Made by a program: the position numbers and the translations under genes. Source: Neurospora crassa OR74A (taxonomy: Eukaryota > Ascomycota > Sordariomycetes > Sordariales > Sordariaceae). Taken from it: a DNA stretch of 64,000 nucleotides. The stretch covers positions 6,179,917-6,243,916 of the forward strand of contig NC_026501.1 of assembly GCF_000182925.2 (NCBI RefSeq). The letters run 5' to 3'. Numbering within the stretch: position 1 is the first letter of the stretch; each line of letters opens with the position of its first letter. The notes beneath the pieces are model-generated. The model searched no databases. It worked only from the letters and a program-made list of their open reading frames with translations, and had not been told where the DNA came from. Shown here one piece after another: positions 1 to 10,218 of this stretch.

Positions 1-3000
1 ATCAGCAACTCATGGACGCTAGCCAAGATAGGCAAAGTGCAATCAGACAATTACCCCACATTTAGTACTGTAGTGCAGAGAAGCCACAAACACCCCTAAC
101 CCACATATGAATCTCCTTGGCTGCAACCTCTTGCTTGAACCGCATCCTCTTCCAAGAAAATCGGGAGTGCCTGCCGAAGTCCCTTCTTCTACGTTATACA
201 ATAAAGCTCCTATCGTCAGTACGCTGGTACTTAGTATACGCTATCAACGGGGGTTATTCAGTGCCCGCCCACTGGCCAAGTTGAGTCCGGATCATCTGGC
301 TGGCTGTTGTTCCGGACGGGAGTTCAATGCTCATGCGCTTCCCTTGCCAGTTGCCAACATGAACTGACCCAACACGTCGATGGGTCCTGCGAAGTAGGCG
401 GAAGTAGATCAGTCGGGTTGCAATCTCACAACCCCACAACCAACGGATTCGAACATCATCCATTGGCTTCCAACCGGCACCTGTCCTTTACGGTAATTGC
501 GACGCTTCTGTTTGGCCACTTGAGTGATGAGGCTTTCTTTCTGCCTTATTACAGGAATCAAATGCCTGATTGTTGTTCAGAGATATCATGGTGAATCCTG
601 AGCAGGAAACAGATGTGGTTTAACCAAACAAAACATGCATTCTTATATATGCACACGATCCAGCACTTCCAAACTATCATCTAGAGACGCAACCATGGTG
701 ATATAAAAGATCACCCCATTGACGTATTAGACACTCCGCCCCCTTCAAGACTCTGTGAGCGCGGAATCTTACGAGATATGTAGCAGTGGGAGTGGGAGTT
801 TATCGGTTCAGACCGATATTCACATAATGTTCTTCGACTCTCACACCTCATGTTTAAGTATGTTGTTGTGAATTACAACAATTTCCCCTTGGTAATATAT
901 ATACTAGATCTCTGTAGAGGAATGATCCAAGGTTGGCCCTGTATTACAGTGAGCAGAACCCAGTTTTTGTACTGTGGCTTCAAGGTATACTACAATCTTA
1001 CAACTACACTCTTTGTGTTCGGCTAGATTTCGAGGATTACTAACCAGTCGTCAACTCACATTACATACTCTGATTCCATACATCTAATAAAAGCACATAC
1101 ACAACACCACGACTTCTTACAGCGTAGCACCAATGAACACGAAACAGTAAAGAGCTTTCAGGAAGAAACCTTATCTTGCGTCATTACCATGCATTACTGT
1201 ACAGAGAGTACAGCTGCGGGTCATGTACGGCAATGCAAAGTCTCCTCAACAGCGTCTACACAGTACAGCGGCTCCGAACCCCATCTTTGTCAAATGTCTC
1301 TCGTCGGTTGGAGTATCTGCCTTGTGCGTTCTATGAACCGGTGGTCGGATAATCATCAATCTCTTAGTGCCAAGCCAACGGGCCACTCTTTTCGCAACTT
1401 TCATCAAGACCTCCGGGCCGTCGGATCAGCCCTCTTATCAAACTCGATTAGGCGGCGGCTTTTGCACTGATTGGTCGATTCCCTTATTCCCTTGGTTTGC
1501 ATGGCCCGTGAGTGTTTCCTCTTATCTTATCGATTGCCTTACCAACCTAACAACCTTACCCAAGAAACCTCCCCAAGTACGTACCTGTCTTTTTGGCAGA
1601 GAGACGAAAGAGGGAAAGAGCACAAACGATGAACCTCTCCTGTCCTTCACATTTTGTCATCCACGCTTTCTCTTCTGTATCTTGAATATATGGCACATCC
1701 TTCATTTGTGACATGGGATCGTGGCCGTCCCTTAGTACTCCCGGTTCATTACCAAGATCATTCTCTCCCTAGACGGGGCCGGCAATGTTCAGGTTGATCG
1801 GCATGCCAAAAGCGCGCCTCAGTCTGATACACACGCTTTTTTCTCTTTGAATCATCATCAAGTCCAGAAGCTGGGAGCTCTGAAACTTTGAGCCAAGCCC
1901 ATGATCGTATCAAGTTCGGAGGATGGTTGACTTCTGCTGAGTCCCTGTTCATCATCACTTGCTTGGTCTTTCAGTGTGATGAGCTTCCCCTTTCTAATCA
2001 ACCGTGTCGGCTATCAACTACACCACTTGCTCTTTGGTCGTTTGCTCAGTGTCTTCAGTCAAACACATCTAGTGTCCTGTAATCCCTTTGTCATGGGAAA
2101 CCATGTGCCAAGACCACCTTCATGGAGCATCAACATTGTGGAAGTCATGTTTGATCGTCACATCCGTCCTATAAATACTCATACAAAATCCCCATGGAAT
2201 TTCTTTTGATTTGATACTAGACTGCACGGAAGTTTCGCCCGTTCAACACCATCGTTATTTCATAACTAACCGTCTTCGAGTTTTGTCCTCCAAGCTCCTC
2301 TTGATGGTGATGCCCTCACCGATTTCTGGGAATGGTTCATCACATTTGTCTCTCCTGCGCCTACAGACATGATAGAAGAAGATGAGCGCGCGGTCAGTTG
2401 CGACTACTTTTATAATTATAGGCGTCTCGGTGGGAGTGTCTCTGATCGTTTTCAAACTCTGAACCCAGTCAGACAAGAAGCGGGCGTTGACCCAATTCCT
2501 ATATTCTTCATACAAACCCCCAGATGTCGTCTTTGTGCATTTCGTCAGTTTCTGGTTGCTGGGTTCGGCATCATTAAGTCTCCCTCGACAACATCAAGTC
2601 CTGTCTTGTTGGATTCTTGATCTACAGGTATTGAACTTGAGCAAGATCAGCGAACTTAGCTATCGAGACACGCGGGGTTTGCTGCATACGTACAATACCC
2701 TACTGTTCCACCCAGCGTTTCGTTTATCTCCATCATGCACGGAACTATCCCGTTCGGTGGTCACTTCTACTTCCGTTCACTAGCCAACGGCCGCTTCTCT
2801 CATAACTTGGACCTTGATGTCTTGCCCTTCACCAGTCTTTGGTTCGTACTCATCCCATTGCCGGCGAATGAGACAGCCTTGAGAGATATAACTTTCCAAA
2901 CCTTGGGTCTCATCAACCTTGGAATCTCCTTCAGGTGAAGGACATGGTCCACCTAGATCTTCGTAATTATTGCCGAGAGTGCCCTTGGAATCTCGCTGAC

Positions 3001-3949
3001 GGGATTAGAGTATTCCGAGCCGATACCAGTACAGTGATGGAATTTTCAGACCGCAGAACTGAAACTTGTTCCATCACCTTCATCAGTTACGTTAGTGGCT
3101 TAAGCGCCCACCATGCACTAATTTCCTGATCAGAAGCACCTCCAGCTGTTCAGTTGCCACTCGAAATTTTTGCACATTGGGGAATGCCCGAGAGTCTTCT
3201 ACCCAATACATGCAGGGCGCAGCATGCATCAGGGCGTGGGCAGTGACTAGATTTACTGCACGAGAAAGCGTGTTTTACTCGTATTGTGGAAACTTGGTCA
3301 TGCATAACGGCATATAAGTCCCTGACCTGAACGCATGGCAGGGCAGTAAGGCTAAACCAGGCTGAAGAAAAAAGTTCAAAAAAGTCACTTTGGGTTCATT
3401 TTGAAGCAGATGCAGAGGCAAGCCATTTCTTCATTATCAATAACACAAAACCCGCATTACGGATTGGACTGCATACGATGAGAAAACAAACATGGCCTTG
3501 CAAGGTTTCCAAAAGAAACATGAATGTCATGTACCTCTACACAGGTTGAACCCCTGCCGCAGATACTCGAGCCACAGGGTCTTCGGTATCCAGATAATAA
3601 GGCATGGTCTTCAAGCAGCCGACTGCAACATTTGTGAGAAAACAAGGTTTCTGCAGCATTATGTAGCTTCTTGCCCACTTCACCAAGTTTCCCGACTTTC
3701 AACGATATCCTGCCTTCGTGGCCTTTTCAAATGGCTCTGTAGCTAGTATAAGAACTCCCTCCCTCCCCCCTCTCTCTCCCGATCTATTGCCCGTTGTATT
3801 CTTCCATCATCATCATAACAATCCAGACCTCCTGCCATCGCTTTCAGTCTCACCACCAAAGACACAGAGTTTCTTCTTGCCTATCTCACGAACATCCGAG
3901 AACTTTGCAAAGCATCAATCCTCTACACGAACAGCTGCAGCATCACAAA
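1..3949. other. Gene-poor stretch, no gene recognised
   Basis: Open frames here are all under about 115 codons, overlap on both strands and show no family motif, codon bias or plausible exon chain. A TATAAATA-like motif lies near 2171 and a CT-rich tract with TATAAGA-like sequence at about 3743-3785, the latter probably part of the promoter of the gene starting at 3950. Long non-coding RNA or unrecognised small exons cannot be excluded. Confidence 0.5.
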
Positions 3950-5158
3950 ATGGCACCCAGCTACAACTCAAAGGCGAACCCCAACAGCTACAAGTCGATG
4001 GGAAGACGGCCCACCAATTTCAAGAAGAACCTCTTTGTATCTCCTGAGGAGCAAGCCGCAGTCGACGAGTTCCACGCCTTTTATGCGAAGTTGGACATGG
4101 AGGAAAAGGTATGATCACTGATATGACCAAGCAAAGGTACAAAATGTTTGATCTGTTACTTACTCGGATTTCAGAACAACAAGAAGTCGCCTACCCAACC
4201 AGCCGACCATGACACGCCCAAGGCAAAGATGGAGAATCCGCTCCCTCCTGGAGCCAAGGGGCTAGCTTCCTCACGTTGGGCTAAGAAAGAGGACGACATC
4301 AAGCCGTTGCCTACCCCACAAGCTTTACCTACCCCACAAGCAGCGAGTCACCACATGGAAGAAGACAAAAAGCCGCTGCTTCTCAGTAACACCAAGGGGC
4401 CTGCTCATGCTCGCTTTGCCAAGAAGAAAGGGTACAACTCAATTTCGCCCGAGGAGCAAGCCGCAGTGGATGACTTTCATGCCTTCTATACGAAATTGGA
4501 CTTGGAGGAAAAGGTATGATACAAATAACGCCCGGAGTGCGAATGTTTTGTTTTGGAATCATCAAGACTGACCTAGATTTCAGAACAACAAGAAATCGCC
4601 TTACCAACCAGCCGATCATGACACGCCCAGGGCAAAGATGGAGAACCCGCTTCCTCCCGGAGCTAAGGGGCTAGCCTCCTCACGTTGGGCTAAGAAAGAG
4701 GAAGAGGACCCGAAGCCGCAGTTTCCTGAGCCAACTAAGAACCCGAAGCCGCAGTTTCCCGAGACAACCAAGGGGCTTTCTAATTCTCGATTTCCCAAGA
4801 AGCCTTCTGGTCAGAGAAACGGAAAGGCTACTTACACCAAGAAGTGGGAGTTCACTCCCGAGGAGGACGCCGCCGTGAAGGCGTTCTTTGCTGAATCATC
4901 GGAGGACAAAGAGCAGAAGGTATAGTCACTGCCCGAAAACTATCCGATGTCTACCCCATGTTATCTGAAAGACTTGCTTACTGACTGGGATCTCAGGGAA
5001 ACGGCGAATCTGTTTACCAACCAGCCGATCACGACACACCCAAGGCAAAGATGGAGAACCCGCTCCCTCCCGGAGCTAAGGGGCTAGCCTCCTCACGCTG
5101 GGCTAGAAAGGAAGACACAGTTTTTGCCCCTTCGACGACATGGACCTCAAATGCTTGA
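3950..5158 (+). CDS. Modular repeat protein of unknown function, four phase-0 exons
   Basis: Spliced model: 3950-4108, 4175-4513, 4584-4919, 4997-5158, giving 331 residues. Every exon is a multiple of three and every intron is phase 0. Exons 2, 3 and 4 carry the same block near their start, with core QPADHDTP followed by KMENPLPPGAKGLASSRWA. Exons 1, 2 and 3 end in a related acidic segment, S/T-PEE-x-AAV-x-x-F, closing with an acidic stretch and Lys at the donor. Exon 2 also has GPAHARFAKK and exon 3 GLSNSRFPKK, weaker copies of GLASSRWAKK. There is no signal peptide or membrane segment; the protein is basic, Pro/Lys-rich and probably disordered. The start is the first ATG after a CT-rich leader and is followed by a coding-like exon. 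The family is not recognised and no function is assigned. Confidence is good for the exons and moderate for the 3' end, where exon 4 is short and another frame opens just downstream. Confidence 0.75.
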
Positions 5159-6150
5159 TTACGACGCCGCGAAGCAGTGAGAAAATCAGGAAAGAAATGA
5201 GAAGGGACGGGACCTTTGGATGGGAGATATGCCAGATTCTGCAGATGATCAAGGACGCAGAAGGAGGGCGGAGGACAAGGAGGACATTAAGGGGAAGATA
5301 TGTAGCGAGGATTATGGCAAGAGCGAGTTTGTGCTTCGGCAGGAAGGAAGTCATGATCAGGTAGTGCAAGGTTAATGAATGGAATCAATGGTTCTTGCTT
5401 GCCATTTTTCTTTAGACATTGAATTGTCTGCCCGCTTTTACAATTGTTCATTAGGTAGGCTGCTTCGGCTTCTGGTGACATTTTCATCAGAAATTCTGAA
5501 TCAGTCATATATAATTCTGTCGCTTTCTTTCAATGGTCAAACCCCATACCCTTCATTACCAGTTTGGTTGGTTTTTTTTTTCAAAAAAAAACTTCGCTCA
5601 CTAAAGCCAAGCCCTCCTGAGGCCCGAGGCTGTAGACATGACATTTGAGACATCACTATTGTTCAAGAGGCCAAATAAGTAACCGAACCAGAGACCACTT
5701 GGCGGAACAGATATAACCTTCCTTCGTTTCTTCGTTCAGCCAGAACATAGTCTTGTGGTTCGGATTTACCCTTCACCAATCTTGAGGAGGTACTCGTCAA
5801 GTGAACCTGGAATCAACCGGCCCTGCTCCACTTTACCTTGTCTCTCAGAATCTTACAGATTTGCTGATGATTCCGGAGTGCACAACCTTGAGCAAACCTT
5901 TTGCCTTGTTGTCACCCTTCACCACCTCGTTACTCTTCACGGAGGAGGGCGGGGGAATATCTTCCAGGGCCTCTCCAGAACCCTATACAAGCGCACCAGA
6001 TCTTCCGCATTCCTATCTTCTTTAATCACGGAACACATTCATTTATCTCTAACCATCCTGCAGCTTTCAAAGCACCAAAACGGCGACCGACCACACTATC
6101 AACCCCTCTTCATGAGCAGTATAGCTAAACTGATACTGCAACAATTAAAG
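5159..6150. other. Intergenic, with an open charged frame at 5181-5375
   Basis: Just after the stop at 5158 an open stretch of 64 codons (5181-5375, frame +1 relative to exon 4) encodes a strongly charged peptide rich in Glu, Asp, Lys and Arg. It could be 3'UTR, a frameshifted old C-terminus or a missed exon. The rest, up to 6150, shows a T/A homopolymer pair near 5572-5590 and promoter-like CT-rich sequence before the next gene. Confidence 0.4.
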
Positions 6151-6306
6151 ATGGCCTCCAACGACAACCGTAAGAAGCTTTTCAACAAGAAGAAGAGTAA
6201 ATGCACTTACAATAACAAGTACGGTTGGACTCCTGGGGAGGACGCAGCGGTGGAAGCTTTCTTTGCTGAATCCCCGAAGAATGAGGGAAGTCACTACGAC
6301 ATCTAG
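6151..6306 (+). CDS. Short relative of the modular repeat protein
   Basis: Single-exon ORF of 51 residues. Its C-terminal half (W-TPGEDAAVEAFFAES) closely matches the end of exon 3 of the upstream gene (F-TPEEDAAVKAFFAES), and the preceding Lys-rich stretch with a Thr-Tyr motif also matches. It therefore looks like a partial copy of one module. An in-frame ATG lies upstream at 6112 but the similarity starts after 6151, which I chose. It may be a small real gene, the last exon of a gene whose other exons I cannot see, or a pseudogene fragment. Function unknown. Confidence 0.5.
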   Translation: MASNDNRKKLFNKKKSKCTYNNKYGWTPGEDAAVEAFFAESPKNEGSHYDI

Positions 6307-6711
6307 TGTCTAGTATACATTGTTCTTCCGCATATGTAATTTTGCTCCGTATACTATATCATATAAGGTTTTCTTTCCCCGTGATTACTTGGGCGACCCA
6401 GCTACCGCGCCTCATCACCCGACCGGACTGAACCCCCAAGAGTCGAGATGGAAGAGTCAGGATAAAATCGCCAAACCCTTCAATGTTTTCGAACCTGACC
6501 GAGAGTGAATGGGCTTTTGTCGAGTGAAGGGCCTCGAGTGTCCTATGCACCAAGGTTTCCGATGAATACCGGTCCTGTCCGTTTTCTTCCAGTCGCCCTT
6601 TATAGGTAACATCATCGATTCCTCTTTTCCATTCCTTCCTCTTCAAGTTTTCTTACAAAACTTCCATCACACCCAACACCATATCACGCAAACAACACAA
6701 CCACATTCAAA
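6307..6711. other. Short intergenic region and leader of the YRS-repeat gene
   Basis: No coding signal. CT-rich and CA-rich leader sequence (about 6620-6711) directly precedes the ATG at 6712, as in other genes of this window. Confidence 0.4.
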
Positions 6712-7401
6712 ATGTCTGGCTTCCCAAAGCGTAGCGCCGCTTTCAACCCGCATGCTTATCGCAGCCAGGCTGCGTATGATGCTCACAAAAATTCCCTCAA
6801 TTCTACAAACCGGAAACCGACCGACGAGCCAAAGCCGACCGGTCCATTTGACCGCAACGCCTACCGCAGTCAGGAGGCCTTGGTTGCGCCCCAGAACACT
6901 TTGCGCGGCGACACCCATCCACCCAAGAAGCAATCCTTCGACATGCCGAGGAGCAACAACTCGTTCATCCCTCACGGTTACCGCAGCCAGGCCGGGCATC
7001 GTTCGAACAAGAATAATCTACGCGCCGGCAACAATCACCTCAAGCAGCAGTTCCAAAAGAAACGTCCCGCCAAGCCGGGAAAGGGCTCCAGAACCCAGAG
7101 CGGTGCTGAAGGACCGCACTGCATGTCCGACGCCGAAGTGCGCGAGTGGTTCCGCCAGGCTGATATTGAGTACGAAAACAAGAAGAAGGTGTGCAGCTTA
7201 ACGTACAATACCTACCAGAACAGTTTCACTGACAATGCGATTGTACAGGCTGGGTATATTAAGGATTACGTCCCGGCGGGAGGCCACGCTCCGGATTTCA
7301 GCGCCTTTCGGGCCAAGTTTCCCGCGTCCAACGTCATCGCACCTGGCATGAAAAACTCCCTGCATGCACCACTCGAGACTACCGAGTCTGCAAAACCATA
7401 A
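6712..7401 (+). CDS. YRS-repeat protein, unknown function
   Basis: Spliced model: 6712-7188 and 7249-7401, 209 residues. The 60-nt intron (7189-7248) is a multiple of three and has no in-frame stop, so retention would insert 20 residues. The first exon has three copies of a repeat with core F-x-x-x-x-YRSQ (AYRSQ, AYRSQ, GYRSQ), each followed about ten residues later by an N-x-L motif, and a PPKKQSF motif. It ends in a helix-like segment M-S-D-AEVREWF-x-x-A-x-x-EYE-x-KKK at the splice site. The second exon starts AGYIKDYVPAGGHAP and ends in a KNSLHAP motif. The same order of motifs occurs in the gene at 8811. A duplicated second exon lies at 7569-7745. The protein is basic, low in hydrophobic residues and without signal or membrane segments. 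I do not recognise the family. Confidence 0.75.
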   Translation: MSGFPKRSAAFNPHAYRSQAAYDAHKNSLNSTNRKPTDEPKPTGPFDRNAYRSQEALVAPQNTLRGDTHPPKKQSFDMPRSNNSFIPHGYRSQAGHRSNKNNLRAGNNHLKQQFQKKRPAKPGKGSRTQSGAEGPHCMSDAEVREWFRQADIEYENKKKVCSLTYNTYQNSFTDNAIVQAGYIKDYVPAGGHAPDFSAFRAKFPASNVIAPGMKNSLHAPLETTESAKP

Positions 7402-7568
7402 AGCCGGAAGTGATTGTAAGTACACTAATCCTCTAGCTGATACACTTGTCACCACAAGAATAAATGTGTTTTGCGGTGCGGACATCAGAATAATGATTCA
7501 GCCACATGCATCATTACCTTATTGAATGACAACTGAGGCAACAAAGACTAACTCGATGTTTTGCATAG

Positions 7569-7745
7569 GCTGGCCCCCACAAGGACTATGTCCCGCTAGG
7601 AGGCCATACTCCCAAATTTAGCTCTCTCATTCGCGACCATAGTCGCCCCCAACATATCACTGGCTTACACAGAGAATTCAGTGTATACTCACAAGCCGCC
7701 GAAGTTTGGTCCATTCAGGAAGGTTGTGGTGACTTTCTTTTGTGA
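7569..7745 (+). CDS. Duplicated alternative terminal exon of the YRS-repeat gene
   Basis: Just after an acceptor-like TTGCATAG, the sequence opens in phase 0 with AGPHKDYVPLGGHTPKF, a close copy of the second exon of the upstream gene (AGYIKDYVPAGGHAPDF). It stays open for 58 codons to a TGA. Splicing the donor at 7189 to this exon instead of 7249 would keep frame and give a different C-terminus. A consensus donor (GTAAGT, 7416) also follows the first terminal exon, so this segment could instead be spliced into the 3'UTR. Similarity fades after about 20 codons, so decay is possible. Confidence 0.45.
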   Translation, partial: AGPHKDYVPLGGHTPKFSSLIRDHSRPQHITGLHREFSVYSQAAEVWSIQEGCGDFLL

Positions 7746-8481
7746 AACTTAAGTTGAGGCGTAACATGATCGAGAAGCGGAACGGATTTAGCAAGAAGAA
7801 CTCCGGCAGTGTTCTGTATTACACCGACGCCGCCACAGCGACTAGTTAAGATGTCACAAATGAGTTGACATATGAGGATATCATGACTAGAAAGGTGCCT
7901 GGCTTCTTTCATCAATGATGGATTCTGGAACTGCATATGAGATTTTTTGCTGAAAAATCAGCACTAGGCATCCATATATCTTGTTTCTCATCACCAACTC
8001 GAGCTTAGGAGATGTTGAAGCTTGTATGATTTTCTTTCTATTTCTTTTCATTTCTGTTCACTTTCTCCATGAAACTTGTGATAGGATTCCATGAAGTGTC
8101 CGCATAGTTTAGTTTTTTCAGGTAGTTTTGCATGCTGTATGTGCCATCACCCCTGACAGTCGTCGAGAGTCAAGGGTCGTATTCCAAATGCGTACACGAT
8201 ACTTGACTATATGTTTTCGTGTCATTACAAACCTTTTCAAATCCATAGATCTGTAGAACTGGCCAGCCTCTATATGCGTCATGACTTTGAGCGAAGACAA
8301 AACGCATTAGGATGCCGGAATGGATAGGCTAACGCTCATATCAGGTAATTTGGGGGGACTTGTACTTCACCAACCAGGGTTGAGATGAAAAAGGGTTGAT
8401 GTAACAACTGCTATGCTCAAAACACCGGCAGCTTTTTGATCATCCTCAAGCATTGATGAGCGAAGGGAACTTAGTACGTAC
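7746..8481. other. Intergenic, nothing recognised
   Basis: Only short overlapping frames without motifs; moderately AT-rich with T-rich runs around 8020-8125. Presumably the 3' flank of the YRS-repeat gene and the distal promoter of the gene at 8811. Confidence 0.4.
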
Positions 8482-8490
8482 CTACACCTT

Positions 8491-8655
8491 GTCAATAGGT
8501 CGGTAAGTACTTGCCTTCTCCCCAATAGGAATCCACCTTCTCAACAGATACCAAGCCCCTTGACAAATCCTTTCCTTCCGTCTGAACTCGCAAAAGGGCA
8601 ATTGCTTCTTCAATAGATACCGGCCTCCTCAATAGGTTTGCCTTTTCAATAGGGT
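8491..8655 (+). promoter_or_regulatory. Array of six YCAAYAGR motifs before the gene at 8811
   Basis: Six copies of a TCAATAGG-like octamer occur in one orientation: 8492-8499, 8522-8529 (CCAATAGG), 8541-8548 (TCAACAGA), 8610-8617 (TCAATAGA), 8629-8636 and 8646-8653. They lie 150-320 bp before the start codon and just upstream of a TATA-like element. This could be a cluster of transcription-factor sites or a decayed tandem repeat. No factor is assigned. Confidence 0.4.
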
Positions 8656-8695
8656 AGAGGTACTAGGTACTTGCCTTCTCCATCGCCCTTACCTT

Positions 8696-8704
8696 CTATA
8701 TAAA
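8696..8704 (+). promoter_or_regulatory. TATA-like element of the gene at 8811
   Basis: A CTATATAAA sequence about 110 bp before the ATG, followed by a long CT-rich leader (8707-8775), which is a typical layout for fungal promoters. The call rests on sequence resemblance only. Confidence 0.45.
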
Positions 8705-8810
8705 CAACTCTTCCACCCCTTCATCTCGTATCTCTCTTCCTTCCTTCCTTCTCACATACTGTCATCTTCTCCCTTGCCTCAAACCAAAACGAAATCGCAA
8801 ATTCGCAACC

Positions 8811-9411
8811 ATGTCCGATTTCCCCACCTACATCAAGCCTTTCAACAAGAATGCGTACCGCAGCGCTGCTGCTTACAAGTCGCATCTCGAGACTCAGCGC
8901 ACGAAAGCATCACCCATTCCTCACCATGCGCCCCGCACACTACCTCCAACACTTCGGATGGTCCCCCGATACAGGGCCCCGCGCGCACTGGAATCGCCCA
9001 AAATAATGACCGACGAAGAAGTCAGAGCTTGGTTCAGGGAAGCCGAGGAGGAGTACGAAGCCAAGAAAAAGGTATGTACGCCCAATATCACTTGATCGAA
9101 GTCTTAGCCCTCAAGCAGCCATCACTAACGTATTCGGTCGACAGGCCGGTTACTACGACGGCTACGTCCCTGCCGCTGGACCCAGCCGCGGCGTGCTGGC
9201 TGATACTACCAATGCGCTGTCGAAAAGAAGGACGGGAATGGAGAACTCAATGCACGCGCCCAAGAAACAGTCGATCATCTTGAACCCAGCTGCTAGACCC
9301 TACCGCGCCGTCCTGGCCAACCCCGCCAATTCGCTGCCGAAGAGAAAGACGGGACTGGAGACGTCCATGCATGCGCCGAAGAACTTCAAGTTGTCCATCG
9401 TCACAAACTGA
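8811..9411 (+). CDS. Paralogue of the YRS-repeat protein, unknown function
   Basis: Spliced model: 8811-9071 and 9145-9411, 175 residues, one phase-0 intron (donor GTATGT, acceptor GACAG). The N-terminus has one PF-N-x-x-AYRS repeat. The end of exon 1 reads MTDEEVRAWFREAEEEYE then Lys-rich, matching the gene at 6712 in sequence and in intron position, and exon 2 starts AGYYDGYVPAAG. Exon 2 then has two copies of an internal repeat, each with GVLA or AVLA, an alanine/asparagine stretch, K-R-K/R-TG-M/L-E and SMHAPK, the first followed by KQSIILNP. The protein is basic and probably largely disordered. It is clearly related to its neighbour by duplication. Function unknown. Confidence 0.78.
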
Positions 9412-10142
9412 GCCGACACATTGCTAGGTGTAGGCACTATTCTGGTCCTCAAACTACAAATGAATGGCGACAGCTTGAGCAAGATGCGAGGAGGAGTTGA
9501 GCCATGGGGGTTGAGTAAGAGGGGGGACACTATGCTTTCTCAGCAAAATTGCACGATTTTCTCAATGGTACAAGGATGTCGGTGCATTGGTCGGGATTTT
9601 TAGGTATTTCTGGTATGTGTTCACCTGGCCCAAGAGGATCTCAGGGATAGAAAGCCAGGCAAAGCCATGAACGTAGGATGTGATATGAAGTGGGTATAAA
9701 TCGGGCTCTGAGAGATGTTGGCGATGGGGTGGAAGTTACAAAACCTCCGTATTGATGGTCTGCCGTTCAACCTTGAGGGAACAGACTAGACCTTGTTGCT
9801 TTCATAATCAATTCGCTCTTACCCATGAGTGACCGTTCCAATGTGATCGCTGAGTGACACTTGTCGTCAGTCATACTTGAGGCTGAAAAGTGGATCGAGT
9901 GCCGTCTATATTGTCCATCTTATGCATCCAGTCTTTTACGAAGCTTCCATCTGTGAGTCGTCACCCTGTTTGCTCTGTTTCTATGCTTCGCAGCCTAGCA
10001 CCACTCCATCCTTTAAAGTTATCCTGATCATTCTTCGGCACCCGCGGTGTCTCCGTGCTTCTGACGTCAGGGAGTATTGGGAGGCTGCTGTGGAGAGTTG
10101 AGAGACATTTAACTAGGGCCCAGGTAGGTGGGAATGAGGGAG

Positions 10143-10218
<76 letters not shown>

